From Diplolepis rosae (taxonomy: Eukaryota; Arthropoda; Insecta; Hymenoptera; Diplolepididae), in assembly GCA_030998225.1 (NCBI GenBank), contig JAPYXD010000028.1:310001-374000 (forward strand): a DNA stretch of 64,000 bases, written 5' to 3'. The notes beneath the pieces are model-generated. The model was not told where the DNA came from. It ran no database searches and saw only the letters and a list, made by a program, of their open reading frames with translations. The translations under genes were made by a program, and so were the position numbers. Of the stretch, positions 1 to 12,679 are shown in pieces. Position 1 is the stretch's first letter. Every line of letters begins with the position of its first letter.

Positions 1-60
1 GAGAATCACAAATATTCTGAAATAAAACTCCTTTCCACACCACCACGGAGGTAGAGTTTA
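1..60. repeat. Left terminal inverted repeat of hAT-like element
   Basis: Reverse complement of 3211-3270 with two mismatches (offsets 8 and 33 of the repeat). Similarity stops abruptly after base 60. Confidence 0.9.
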
Positions 61-870
61 CTAGTAATAGTTCAATAAATTTTATGTACTCTAAATAAAT
101 TTTTTCGTAATTGCACAAAACTTATTCGAAATACAAAAATTGTATCTTTAAATGTACAGGATAATTAATTATAAAAATCGTTCGAATTTGAATTTCAAGG
201 ACATGTACACACTTTCAAGGCACATCGTTTTTCCTCTTGCAAAAATTTTTAAAACTTCTAATTTTTCAAGTAATTGGGAGAAGTGCATTTAAAAAAAAAA
301 TTGTTTTCTCTACTTCCACTCGCGCTAGCTTAACAAATTTTCAGAATTTTACGATTTTATTAATATTATATTAAGTGTCTACATTTTCTGAAACTATCTA
401 CAGGAGAAAAATTTTAATACTTTAGTAAAGAAAGTTTTCTGAAAAGTTGTAGCTCAATCAGATTAATAGCCAAAAAGTTACAAATGTTTTAAATCGCAAA
501 CGAACGGTATAGAGGTCAAATTGGAGACGAAAACAAATAATAATAGCAACCTTCTTTTGTTTTCTTCTAAGATATACTTGATTCTCGCATTATGCTTTAT
601 TTGAGAAGGCAAGAGTGTGGATTCTTCATATTTTTATCGTAATTCCTTATTGAAAACGGCAAAAGTAAGAATATTATATTATTATTTGGTGATACGTGAG
701 TGCTCTTACGTACGTTATTGTTTGATGCTTGTGGGTAAGTTTATTTTGTGAAACTTAATTTGTGTGCAGATTACAAATTATTCACATTCGCTCAATTTTA
801 TCGACTTATCATCTTATTAATTCTTTTCAAATAATTCTGTTTTCCTTCGTCGTATAATTTATTGTTCACA

Positions 871-2597
871 ATGAGTAATCCGGTTGACCCAAATTCGAGT
901 GTTTTGAAGGACAGCCAGGTTCAAACGAAGGTTGACCACCGTTTGAACTCTGGTTCAAACGAATGTCAACCCGCTAGAAAAGTCATGAAAAATGCAAAAA
1001 ACTTTCAGTTGGGATGGTTTGAGGAATTTCCGTCGTGGAGAGAGTGGGTGGTTACATTAGCAGATGAAACAAGATTTCATTGCAAAATTTGCAATAAAAC
1101 GTTGCTATGTGGCAAATCGGAAATTGAAAAGCATGAAGCATCTTTATCACACAGAAAGAAGCAAGAGTTTTCAAATAAATTAGAATGTTATGGAGTAGTA
1201 AGTGAAAATTCTTCTAATGTAACTGCCAATTCTTACAGTGTTGATATGTGGAGCCAACGACATTTTCTGTCAGAGTGGAATTGCTCCAGCTTATTAATGT
1301 AAATGCTTCGGATTATTCTGCCTCTAAAATTTTTGATGCGTTCGAAAAAGCATTTTCCGGGCAGAAAATCCCTTTATCTAATATCTGTGCTTTAGCTTGT
1401 GATAATGCACAGGTGATGGTCGGCAATAGGTCCTCATTTAAAACAAAATTAAAGGAAAAAAGTCCCCGTTTAATTGTTTTCCTGTGTGTCTCGCATTCGT
1501 CAGCAATTGTAGCAAAATATGCTTGTGCCACAATCCCAGATGTAGAGGATTTAATCAAAGATTTGCCAGCTTTTCTTAATGCTAGCTCCAAGCGAACGGC
1601 TATTTTTCGATCGATTGTTTTGGAATTAGGAAATGACTATCAAAGAATTCCTAGTCATTCTGAAACTCGCTGGCTTGTCCGCTATCGATGCAGAGATATT
1701 ATAATAAAGAATTGGGAAGTTATTCTTCAGTATCTTATGGTCCTCGTATCTGAGAAGGTAGAGAAGGCCAAAAACTTGTTAGCAAAAATGCAGAATCCTT
1801 TGACACTCGCATATTTCCTATTCTTGAAATTTACTTTGAATAGGTTCAACGTATACAATGCGAAATTTCAAAGTCGCGAAACAATGGTTCAGGAACTCCA
1901 GCCAAACTCGGCTAAATTCTTCGTATGGATTCTTAGCAGTTATTTGAAAGAGGGTCTTCTTCAACCGAATTTATTCTTTTAAATCATTAGAAATGTTAAC
2001 TTTGCAGATCCTAGTAATCAAAAGCCGCTTCAAGACATTGACGTTGGTAAGGAAACGCGAAAATATTTCCAGCAGCAACTTACAAACAAGAAATTGCAAA
2101 TAGTAGAACTTGATCTATTTCTTCGTAATTGCTTGAAATTTTATGTCACAGCAAGCGAAGAAATTCGCAATCGACTTCCTTTTGATGACATCTTTTTGTC
2201 TTGCATTGCTGTTTTCCGGCCTAAAGTAGCTTTCTATGCTGATCGAAGCGAAACTTTTCCTAGGGTCTGGAAAGTTTGTCATGATTTAGGGTCGTTTGAT
2301 AGAATAGGTGTACAAAAAGAGTGGGAATCTTTACACAAAATCCGACAGGAACTCAAAGAAAAGTGGTCGAATTTATCTTTTGACGAAATGTGGTCATGTA
2401 TCGGTGTATCTTCGACGAGTACAGGAGAAAAACTTTTTCCAAATTTGACCTCAGTATTGAATCATTTTCGGAGTCTTCCTCATTCAAATGCTGAGGCGGA
2501 GCGAGGTTTCTCCATGCTCACGGACGCGAAAACTCCCAAAAGAAATCGCTTAGAAACAGGACGGTCAACTCAATTTGTGTTACTCGAACAGCCCTAA
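871..2597 (+). pseudogene. hAT-family transposase, broken
   Basis: Three plus-strand blocks make up a degenerate transposase. Block 1 (ATG at 871 to 1302) has a BED-like zinc finger: a CKIC pair, then H and H in HEASLSH. Block 2 (1248-1982) carries the RNase H-like core: a DNAQVMVG segment with the second catalytic Asp, then CVSHS, which fits the C..H motif of hAT enzymes, then SETRWL. Block 3 (2094-2597) ends with LPHSNAEAERGFS, the hallmark of the hAT dimerisation region. The reading frame changes near 1285 and near 1985. Sequence around the first catalytic Asp appears deleted at the first junction. It cannot make an active enzyme as it stands. Confidence 0.8.
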
Positions 2598-3210
2598 AGG
2601 CGAGAGCTGAAACAGCCACAACAACGAGCATCACTTCGAAGCATTTGCAATTAATGACCGAAAATCTATATGAGATGGCAGAAAGTGATAGGGAAAGTGG
2701 TTTGTCGCTCTTCGCTCACGAAGGAGAGGATTAATTCTAATGGCCAAGGCATGGCGTTAATCAATTTCAAACCCCTTTCTTACTCACAAAATAATGACAT
2801 TTTATTTCTTATATCAGAGATACGTTCTTTATTCCTTTCTTCGCGTGCCTCGGGTATGGAAATTGTTTAGTTTTAATTATTATTTTGTGAGTAAGAAAAC
2901 ATACTGAAATTGAGTAATATCACGCTTTGGGCATAAGTGAGAGGCAAGGGGACTCACAATAATCAAGCACCCCAAATCATCCCGAATTAATCAAACTTCT
3001 TCATTATTTGATTTGAAACAAAACATTTTTGTTCGACGTATACTGGCATTTGATAGAGGCAAGCCTGAAGTACGGGCTACATTTGTAGCGTTTTTTACCA
3101 CTTTGCTTCATTTTTTTCCTTTTTTCTTTTTGCTTGAAAGCAAAAACCCTTTTCGTTTCGTAGGACGTGGACTAGGCCTACAGGGGATACCACTTAAAAA
3201 AAACGAGCCT

Positions 3211-3270
3211 TAAACTCTACCTCCGTGGTGGTGTGGACAGGAGTTTTATTTCAGAATATTTGGGATTCTC
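3211..3270. repeat. Right terminal inverted repeat of hAT-like element
   Basis: Inverted partner of 1-60. Flanking DNA after 3270 begins TAAGAATG. Confidence 0.9.
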
Positions 3271-6064
3271 TAAGAATGAACCAGCTTTTTTATTTTAATA
3301 TTTCTAATGTGTTTTCTTTCTTTTATGTTTAAGGCAAAAACTAGATCTAAAAAAAGCAAAAAAACCTATTTCTCTAATTACGTCCAAGATTAGAGCAGAA
3401 TCTATGCAACCGATTGTTAAAGGTTTTAAAAGTTTTTGCTTTAATTTAAAAAGCAAGTCTTCATAGTATTTTACAAAGTAATGAAAGTATGTCTACAATT
3501 GTTTTCTTGAATCCTACCCAAAGGTCAAACATGGTGCAAAAATGTCGTAAAATAAGAAAAATGTCTGAGTACTTTGAAGAAGTTTTTCTAAATCGTTATG
3601 TATCATATTCCAATAATATTTAGGAATATTTATTAAAATATTCATCTTCTAAATTTGTTTGATTAATGTACAGAGTACACTTTATATTTGAAATTTGTAT
3701 ACACTCTAAATCTGAATGAGTCAAATTTTCACTGATCGAATCAGTGATTTGCCTTTTCACTGAATCATCAGTGGAAACAATATTTTTTACTGTTAAATCA
3801 ATTACTTTTCACTGAAGTAATCAGTGAAATTTGACTGATTCACAGTAACCTGTTTTTAGTTATTTAAATCAGTCAAATTTCACTGATAATCAGTAGATTT
3901 TGACTGATTCATATTTAAAATTTGTACAGTTTTTAAAAAAATCCGAAACTTTTTGAATTTAGTAGTTTATTTATAAAATTTGAGAATGTTGTAGTTGATA
4001 TTTCTATATAGAACTATAAGCATTTATGGACATAAAATTTCATCTAAAGTTTCTTCTATCGGTATTCAAAACTTTCAACAATTTTGCAAGATCAGTCGAA
4101 TGCAAAATTTGACAAAGTATTTAATCAAAATATTTACATTTATTTTTTAAATATTTCCAAAATAATTCGACTAAAATAATGATTAATAAGATTTTGTAAC
4201 ATTGTGGGAATATTGGAACGCTGCATGATTAAATTTTGAGTACAATCTTCAATTAATGAATGTTTAAAGAATTGAGTGAAAGCATCAATTAAAAAATATT
4301 TTTACTTTATAAATTTGATTAAGTGCAGTAATAAGAAAATTTTGACTTTCTATAAAGCATTTCATTTATCTGATTAAAAGTCTGTGCATACGTCACTAAA
4401 ACGTAAGATTAAAAAACTTTAAACTGCGTTTACCATCAATCTATGAATGTGGATTTTAAACCGTAATTTAATGTGTCTTATTTTTTTTTGATAAAATATT
4501 TTTAACATAATTTTTTGCTTAAAGTAGCCGATTTACTCGATTAAAAATTGGTCAACTTGTATATTTCAAAATTCTGTAATAAAAGTATTTTCATATTATG
4601 TTTTTGTATCCTATGCGTAGAATTTTAATTTTAAAATTGAGATTTCTCACAAAGAAGAAAGATTGTCTTATTAAAGCAGTTTATTCCCAGAAATTAAAAA
4701 TCATTTACTTAATATTTCGATTCCAAACATTGAATATTTATTGACTTTGAATAAAACAGAAAAAAAATTTTTATGAAGTTTTAAAATCTTTTTACAATGT
4801 TACGAATTGGGCCGAATTTAGAATTACGAAATCTTTCATTAGAAAAAGAAAAAGTCACTCACATGAAATAAACTTCTGTAAGAATTATCAAGATTGAAGA
4901 GATGTTAAAATATTTGAAAAATAATGCAATTGTAAAATTGCAATTTATATCAATATTTGACAAATTTTTAGCTTTCTCAATCAAAGCATTATCCGGAAAT
5001 TTTTAGTTCCTATAAAAAGTTGGAATATTTATCAATTTCTTGAATGTTCATACATTAAAAAAATATCGAATTAGAGAATTATATGCAAAGTATTTTCCAT
5101 TAAGAAGACATAAAAATGACATAATTAGTTTTATAGCTACATTTTCAGCTTACTTTTTTGTGGCTTAAGCACACATTTTGAATTAGAATTACAAAAATGC
5201 TCTACAGAGTTGAAGTATTTCCGGAATCAATTATTATTGATCCTGAATTCTATTGGAAACTTTGTTGTTTACTGTTCAAATCTTACTACGATTTCAGACG
5301 GACAGACAAATTAAGAACTACAAAATATTTCATCCAAAAGATTGCACTCCTCCATAAAATCTTGTCAAATTGTAACAAGATTTGAATACTTCGAATGAAC
5401 ATTTTTATGTAAAATTTAAAGTTGATTGATATTTATATGTTAATATGGAAATACCAATAATCACATATTTTAGCTTTTTAATTTATCTACTGCTATTTGA
5501 CAATTTTCCATTTCCGTAGAGATTTTAAGTTTTGGAATGAAGAGTTTGTGCTTAGGCTACAAAAATGTGAGATGAAAATATTTATAACATATAACTGAAA
5601 ATATAAATTATGAACTTGAATTTTATGTTCATTTTATCTTGATAGAAAATATTGTTCTAATTGAAAAATTGTTAAATGTATAAAATTAGTAAGAAGTATA
5701 TAAATTTGAATGGAAAATTATATATGGATTCAAATTTTATACATTTATTGTCACTAAATTTCACTGAAAGTTTATTTTTGAAGTGTTGAAATCCTCATGA
5801 AATTTTCCAAGATCATACTGATGTTTATTTCATGCAGACTTTCTTCAAGAAATTGAAGAAAAGTGTTATTTCTTGAACTATATACTTCGTAAATTCAAAT
5901 TCGTCGTCTGCTTCGCGCCTCTTTTGCACGTACTCGAGAAAAATACAATTCTTAATTTCGACTCGATAAACTCAAGCATTGTAACGAAGTCCGTCTTCGT
6001 GCACCTTCGGCTTTACACGAAGCTGGTGCCGCAGCGTGTAGCAGAGCCGACACACTGACACACC
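3271..6064. other. AT-rich DNA without a recognisable gene
   Basis: No convincing coding sequence on either strand. Short open frames (for example 5197-5385) have no recognisable motif and the composition of random AT-rich DNA. The only structure I see is the palindrome cluster at 3705-3920. Confidence 0.6.
3705..3920. repeat. Cluster of short palindromic repeats
   Basis: Variants of TCAGTGAAATTTGACTGATT and its reverse complement recur at least six times in about 210 bp, alternating in orientation, with spacing of roughly 20-50 bp. The cluster could fold into several hairpins and may be the remnant of a miniature element. No flanking inverted ends or target duplication were identified. Confidence 0.6.
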
Positions 6065-7382
6065 ACGTTTGCATGTATTTCTCCCAGATGGGAACGTGGT
6101 GGTGGCCGAAAAATCCCACGTTTTGGAGACACTGGTGCGGAAAAAGGTTCCAGACTACCTGTTGCGAATGATAGATGACTATCTGAGCGACAGGTGGGTG
6201 ATATACGAGGGCGGCTAATTGTCTCTCAAGGATGAGATGACATGTGGCGCCCCTCAAGGGTCGCGGGTCGGTTCACTCGTTTGGAACGTCATGTACGACG
6301 ATTTCCTGCGCATAGACCTGCCTGGTGGAACGAGCATCATCGGCTTCGCGGATGACGCACTTGTCGTGTGCGCCGCTGACGACGTCAAAATCCTGAAGCT
6401 GAGGATCAATGATAGTCTGTGGCGGGCAAAGCGTTGGTTAGGTAGCAGATGCCTGAAAATGGCCCCTGAAAAGACCGAGGCTTTGCTGGTCACAGACAGG
6501 AGATCCTTCAAATACCCGAAGATCGTTCTCGGGGAACATGAAATCAACTGGAAAAAGAGTATTAAGTACCTGGGTATCCAATGTGGGGCCGCCCTGACTC
6601 GGCTCATGCCCAACATTGGTGGTCCTAGGGAAGCTAAGAGAAGGCTAGTGGCGAGCGTGGTAAATTCGAAGCTGCTCTATGCAGCTCCGATCTGGACAAG
6701 TGCCCTTAACAACCATGCTATCCTGAAGAAGCTGTTCTCGGCACAGAGAGGTGTGGTGATGAGAATTGTCTCAGCATACCGAACTGTGTTGACGAGCAAT
6801 GTGCTGGTCCTGGCGAGCGTCCCGCCAATAGGTTTATTGGCGGAGGAGAGGCAGGAGACCTTTGAGCTTCGCAAAGAGCTTACCTGCGCCGACCTGCAGG
6901 AAATCGCTCGCGTGAAGGAGGCCATCCGCAAGGATGGAAGGCGCAGACTCGTCGAGAAATGGCAGAAGAGATGGCATGGTGACAGATCCGGGAGATGGAC
7001 ACACCGTCTAATCCCGGAGCTAGCCACCTGGCTGGATAGAAAGCACGGTCAAGTCGGCTATTACCTGGCGCAAGCGCTTTCTGGCCCTGGTTGCTTTAAT
7101 GCGTACCTGAAGCGCTTCAAGAAAAGAGACGATGAGTCGTGCCGCTACTGCGGTTCCCTTGTGGAAAATGCAGAGCACACATTCTTTGTCTGCGCCAGGT
7201 GGTGCGCGGAAAGGGAGGCTGTCGGTCGGGCAGTGGGCGCACAACTCACTCCTGACACGATGGTCTCTCTGATGCTCCAGTCTGAACAGATATGGATGCT
7301 TATCGAGTCATTCGTCACCCTGGTGATAAAGACGAGGGAGCTCGATGGGCGTGCAGAGCGCGACAACAATGAGGGCCAGTAG
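6065..7382 (+). pseudogene. R1-type reverse transcriptase, C-terminal part
   Basis: The continuous part (6219-7382, 387 codons) begins just inside the RT palm. GAPQGS marks an RT core block, and FADDALVV is the catalytic motif in its FADD form. The thumb and C-terminal region follow, ending in a CCHC-type finger (CRYC...HTFFVC) typical of R1 and related LINEs. A TAA at 6214-6216 interrupts the same frame; about 50 further codons of RT are readable upstream. The endonuclease and the front of RT are missing. The long open frame suggests recent insertion, but the copy is dead on arrival because of 5' truncation, the usual outcome of target-primed reverse transcription. Confidence 0.85.
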
Positions 7383-7434
7383 AAATCGCATCGGAGCTTA
7401 CACCCGCGGTCCTGCGTCTTGGGCGGACTTGGCT
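6065..7434 (+). mobile_element. R1-clade LINE, 5'-truncated (copy 1)
   Basis: C-terminal half of the reverse transcriptase ORF of an R1-type non-LTR element plus about 50 bp of 3' UTR. The sequence around the stop codon and the first ~50 bp of UTR match the second copy at 31474-32191 closely; similarity ends near 7434, where this copy lacks the rest of the UTR and the poly(A). The element is more GC-rich than its AT-rich surroundings, as expected for a recent arrival. Confidence 0.8.
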
Positions 7435-8146
7435 GTTTTGAACCTAACTGTGATATGCGTTTGAATATCTGGATTTCAAAGATTATTGTTAACGGTTAAA
7501 AAAATGTCAGGTCAAGTGAGATGGAAAGGAAGATTTATAAAGAACAAAACTTTAGACTATGAGGTGCGTCGAAATTCGGGACTGGTTGAAGCGAAGAAAA
7601 GAAAATATTCTGCCGGCAATTTCACGTATGCTTCCAAGCTGGTTGTGTGTATGTGTGTGTGTGTGTGTGTCGAGACCTACAGCAGACAAGCAGTAGAAAG
7701 GGAACAGTGTTGCCGGATCGCGATACTGGTACGTTTATCTGTTTGAAAGCGACTGAAATTTAAATGTTCTAAATTAGATTATCTATAAATCTGCAAGGTG
7801 GAGAGATTTGATGTTTTTTGTAAAAATGTATATTCTCAAGCAGCACAAATACCGACATTTTTAAATTCCCCTACCAGAGCGTTTAGTTACTACAAATTAA
7901 AATGTGGAGAGTGCCTATGCATTGCCCATGAATTACGTGTTAAAATAGTCAACTTTGACATTAATTATCTGCATCGGTACGGTTGAAAAATTTGAAATCA
8001 ATTTAGCATATAAATAATTATCCTATTTAAATATCAGCTCCTTTTTTTAAAAATTCTACCAGAGATCGATTTTTTTACATACAATCTTAATATTAATTAA
8101 AATTACCGTGTGGATTCGCAATTGAGAATAATTTTCTGCGAGTGTT
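7435..8146. other. Intergenic DNA, nothing recognised
   Basis: Contains a TG microsatellite at about 7644-7670 and short open frames without motifs. Confidence 0.5.
7644..7670. repeat. (TG)n microsatellite
   Basis: About 13 TG dinucleotides with one interruption. Confidence 0.9.
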
Positions 8147-8652
8147 TCGGGAGGTCCAAAGAGTGCAATAGTTTTTGGAAAATGTTTTGATTGATGTACA
8201 AAATCTAATTTATGGAATATCGATTGCTTTTAGAAGTGAATAAAATGCACACTTTTGAGGGTCCGTAACCTGATTGCATTCCAATGGCTAATGCAACTCA
8301 GCATTTCTCGTGATATGAGCTGGTCTTGAGATGTAGTGTAATTCCTAAATTAACCTTTCCAGTTATTTAAATACATTTAATTAATAAAACTTTCAAAGGT
8401 AAGAATGGTTCGCCCTTATGATTTTCAGGTGCATTAATGTATTATAAAGTAGATTAATTGTAAGCGAGAGTGCACAGGCACTCGATCGCTATGAACTTTA
8501 AGGGTATGAAATGGGAGAAAAGCGAGATCGATGATATAAGAACTAGGATGTGCGGGAAAAGAACAGAATAGAGAAAAGAATGAGCAATAGCAGACTCGCA
8601 ACTATATTATCGCGATGGAATGAATGAATACGAGAGAAAAGAGAGAAAGGAA

Positions 8653-8674
8653 GAGAGAGAGAGAGAGAGAGATG
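8653..8674. repeat. (GA)n microsatellite
   Basis: Run of about ten GA dinucleotides inside unknown repeat copy A; much weaker in the partner copy. Confidence 0.85.
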
Positions 8675-9486
8675 TGCAGCACACGTACACCCATGCACTG
8701 TTTGTCACCACAGCTTTCTGGCGTTTGCTAATTCCTCCTTTCGTTCGCCCATGCACATGCCCGATATACCGGTCTCTTTTAGAAAATTTTGATGTGCTCT
8801 GTTGTGCATCGCGAGGCTAACATACATTTCAAAATTACATCTACTCCTTGTGCCTATCCTTGCTCAAATGCCTTAGCCAGCTGATCTCCCGCCACAAAGG
8901 CCACGTGATTTTTGTAACGAAAACCGAAAACTCATCTGAATGCTTAAATGATTATATTAAAGCTTTTAATCCACATAAAGATTACAAGCCTAGACTAATT
9001 AAATATATTTCAACTTACTCAGAAATATATTAGAAACTAAAATCGTTTCTACAATCTGATGATTATGCATCAAATAGTAATAATTGATGAGCGCATTTTC
9101 GTTCTCACGATAGGTGTAGAAAGAGGGGGGAAATATTTGCCATCTAGAAATCAGCAAATGGTGCAAAAACCGCATCAGCGTTTGTGCAAATTCCTAAATC
9201 CTCCCTGCCATTACTACCTCTGTCCAATTATTAATTCTTTAGTCATCAAAAAACCCTACCATGCTCACCTCGCGATGAACTAGTAAAACGGATCAAGGCA
9301 AAATCAAATTCGCAGTCTTCTAACTGTCTTGACCGGGTTCAGACCTTGGAATAGCAATGAAGATATTTTTCTTTCATCGTGCCCGTCTGCAGTCTGGAAC
9401 GACAGTTTCCTCTCAATTCGTTAGTTGATTTAAATCGTAAAATTGTCAAAATATATATTTTACGGAATCCTTTCAAAAAATATACG

Positions 9487-9490
<4 letters not shown>

Positions 9491-9522
<32 letters not shown>
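9491..9522. repeat. (TA)n microsatellite
   Basis: About 16 TA dinucleotides. Confidence 0.9.
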
Positions 9523-9523
<1 letters not shown>

Positions 9524-10174
9524 GCGTCTATCTTCGGCGGACTAATTTGAAGGTCCAATTCGTTTGACAGAACGGCAAAAAGGTGAATTTAAAAGGCGAA
9601 TTTAAAAGCATTCGACCCTTCTCCGGTTCAAAGCCGACCATTTCTTTTTCTTACTAAAACTAATAAAAAGTGGCGAAAATGGTCTTTGTGTGCGCGTATG
9701 TTGTGCGCGACTCACAGAAATAATATTAGACTGGTTCCTTCTATTTAGGAACAACGATTAGTAGAAAACCTCCCCGCCCAGTCTAGGACGAGGGAGAGTC
9801 TCACTCTCCCCTAGGACTGGTAGAGTTAAGAGAAACTCATTGTAAAAATTCAAAGGTATCGTTCCAATTATATCAATATATATATTCTGTTCTGTTTATA
9901 TCTACGTTGCCAAATAAATCATAGAACTGGGAATTTTTATTTCCTTGTTTTCATCCCTTCATTCGGTTTTTTTTTCTCTCAAAAGGTTTTCTTCTGTACA
10001 GGGTATAGCTTCCTCAGACAGAGGAGAGGGCAAACACGATTCCCAAAATAAAAACAAGTTTTGATTAATTTTTTTTTATATAATTAAAAATATGGCAGTT
10101 TGGAGCCTCCACGAACGAGGCACTCATTTAAAAAAGGATTTTGAATGGATATTTGAATTAAATATTTTTATTCA

Positions 10175-11260
10175 AATCAAAATCAAATATTCGTACGCGA
10201 TACCGAGTACTGTGTTTGTAGTAAGAAAACGGGTTACCTTAATTTGATTTTTAAGAGCCGTGAAGGGTAACCCTATTCATTTACCGCAAAAGTAATACGC
10301 GTAAAAACCTAACACTCGTTCTCATGTGAGTTATTATGTTGTTGCATAGCGAGATAGACAATACTATTTTCACAAGTATTGTGTGTATAACGACTGGTAC
10401 CCGTAGTTTAGATTATAAACATGAAAGCTCATGAAATGATAGTAGGGCTTTGCGGAAACTAATCCTTCAAGGTATTGTATTGATAATAGACCGATACTTT
10501 ACTCGATTTTATAATACTTCGAACCGAAAAGGAAACACTATTCAATTTAAGCGTATAATAGAACAGTTAATAAGTAGATTTATTTTATTCTTAATTATAA
10601 TACTCCGATAAGTGAACAAGAGAAGAAACTTTCATGCGAGTATATTGGTTTTTAACAAAACCATAGTACTGAAAAACGCGAAGGATATTTGTGTGGATTC
10701 GCGGAAAAAATACTCTTTGAAAGTATTGTATTTGTAGTAAACCGAAGCTACAATAATACAACCATTAACAAGTAGAATTATTATATTCTTATATAGTACT
10801 TTGATGAATGAAAGAGAGAAAATACTTTAATGCTAGTAGTTTAGGAAAAAATACTCTTCAATGTATTGTATTCTTACTAAGCCGAGAGGAAATATTTTAA
10901 TTCGATTATTTTGGTTTTGAAAAAAGGATTGTACAATAATCTTCCCAATACTGAATAACGCGAAGGATATTTATGTGTATTTGCGAGAAAAATACTCTTT
11001 AAAGCATTGTATTGGTAGTGAACCGAAATTGAATAAATACAACCATTAACAGGTATAATTGTTATAATCTTATATAATAACCCAATGCGTGAACGAGAGA
11101 GAATACTCTAATGCGGGAATTTCAGGAAAAAAATACTCTTCAAGGTATTGTAATGATAGTAAAGCGAGAGAAAATACTTTAATGCGAGTATTTTTGTTTT
11201 AAAATAGAGGGGATTGGACTTTCTAATACCGAAAAACACGAAGAATCAAATTCTTGAAGA
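10175..11260. repeat. Left inverted arm with ~285-bp tandem subrepeats
   Basis: At least three tandem copies of a ~285-bp unit containing AATACTCTTCAAGGTATTGTA-type blocks and a GAATAACGCGAAGGATATTT block. Inverted relative to 12680-13710. Confidence 0.65.
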
Positions 11261-11519
11261 TCTGTGTAATATACATTTTAACTCGGCTATTTTTTATATA
11301 GTTTATAATGTTGTGTGAGTTCGCGGGAAAAAACTCTTTGAATGTATTGTATTGGTAGTGAACCGATACTGCAATACACTTTTTAATCTTAAAAAACGCG
11401 AAGAACAAACATTCTACAGATAACAACACAAAATGCGCGAAACAATAGGCATGTTTTTTTTCATTAATCATAATAACCTCATGCATTTTAATATGACTAT
11501 TTTTACATAATTTATAATA

Positions 11520-12640
11520 TGACCCTTTTTTTAGTACAGGGTTATAAATCTTGGAAAGGTTTTCCACGTCTGTTCTCAAGTTCACCGCATCATCTGTACC
11601 TACGATATGGCACATCTCCAACAATAATCTTTTTTTATAGTTCTCTTCATTAGCTAGATTTATGGTTTTATCAAAATCAAAAAAATGGTCCTTCTCAATT
11701 GTATGTTTCGTTAGTGCATTTTGTTTATTGGGGCTTTCTCTAATGTTATTTTTGTGTTCTTTTAATCTGTTTTTGAGAAACCGTTTTGTTTGACCTATAT
11801 AGACGGCTTTGCACTCATTCCCTTTGCAAGGAACACTGTAGACGATGTTAGAGGAATGTTCTTTAGGTATTTTATCTTTAGTTGGTTTCAATATCATTTT
11901 TAGATTTTTTTGATTTTTATACGCAGTGTTTAAGTTGTAGCTGTGTAGGATTCCCGATATTTTTTCTACCAGACCTTCAATATAAGGAATGCTAATGAAG
12001 GGCTTGCTTTCCGCATCAATATCGATATGATTGTTGCCTAATCGTGTCTTTTGTTCAAGAGTAAGGAGTCTGGATAATAATTTCTTGTGTAAAAAAGTGG
12101 ATAGTCATTTTCTTCTAGTCTATCTGTAATTAATTTAAAGTTGTTTTTTTAAAATTCTTTGTTTGAAAGTAAAACTCCTCTGTCCACATAGTTGTTAATT
12201 ATACTTTTTTTATATCTGAGAGGGTGATGGGAATTGAAGTTACGATATCTGCCCGACCAAGTTGGCTTCTTATACCAATTGAAAGACAGTTTCTGGTTTT
12301 GTTTTCTCGTGATAGAGACATATACGAAATTGATAGCACTATCGACCACTTTTCCGAGGGTGAATTCAATATTGAGGAGGTTGGTATTGGAGATTTGTAA
12401 AATGCGTTCAACATGTGTGTTATGAACCACGATAAGAATATCGTATCGAAAATAGACAGTTACTTCAAAATCAAGGTTGGAAAGTCTGTCTTTCTCTAAG
12501 TCAGCCATCACTATATCAGGAAGGACAGGGGGAAAAGGAGAACCCATTGGCAATCCTCGTTTTTGGAAATAAGTGATTTTGGCGGGGTAGTGTTTACCAT
12601 AAACACTTTCACAGAGCGGATACTACATAGATCTTTAAGC
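11520..12640 (-). pseudogene. Penelope-like element: RT fragment plus GIY-YIG endonuclease
   Basis: Two minus-strand frames. 12553-12149 (134 codons) is a piece of reverse transcriptase: MPMGSPFPPVLPDIVM is the conserved block before the catalytic motif, and the motif region itself (VYFRYDILIV) has lost residues, so the enzyme is inactive. 11897-11223 carries a GIY-YIG nuclease: YSVPCKGNECKAVYIGQTKR contains the YSV...YIG core, followed by RLKEHKNN. RT followed by a C-terminal GIY-YIG domain is the signature of canonical Penelope-like elements. About 250 bp between the frames are frameshifted. The upstream RT fingers are missing. Confidence 0.8.
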
Positions 12641-12679
12641 ATTCCATCCATCGCGTTTTTCAGCATTAAAAATTTATTT

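Larger units (their letters stand above)
1..3270 (+). mobile_element. hAT-like DNA transposon, decayed
   Basis: Bases 1-60 and 3211-3270 are inverted repeats that agree at 58 of 60 positions, and the DNA between them carries transposase pieces of the hAT superfamily on the plus strand. The left end coincides with the window edge, so the true terminus and the expected 8-bp target duplication cannot be checked. About 800 bp of AT-rich leader precede the first ATG, and about 600 bp without a recognisable gene follow the last transposase block. Known hAT elements usually have much shorter inverted ends, so the 60-bp ends are notable. Confidence 0.8.
8147..10130 (+). repeat. Unknown ~2-kb dispersed repeat, copy A
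   Basis: This stretch is similar along its whole length, in inverted orientation, to 53690-55425. Matching landmarks include the segment around 8460-8530 (GCGAGAGTGCACAGGCACTC and following) against 55070-55115, and the segment at 10010-10040 against 53790-53810. Copy A is about 250 bp longer because of insertions, which include a (GA)n run near 8655, a (TA)n run near 9491 and a hairpin at 9786-9820. I see no protein-coding capacity in either copy. The family is unknown to me; it may be a nonautonomous element. Confidence 0.7.

Noticed and set aside
3705..3920. CRISPR array
   Set aside because: Repeats alternate in orientation, have unequal spacing and variable sequence, and the setting is eukaryotic.
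6677..7369. Several minus-strand ORFs across the R1 copy
   Set aside because: They are antisense shadows of the R1 reverse transcriptase frame.
8620..8820. Arg/Glu-rich ORF
   Set aside because: Product of the (GA)n microsatellite inside the unknown repeat.
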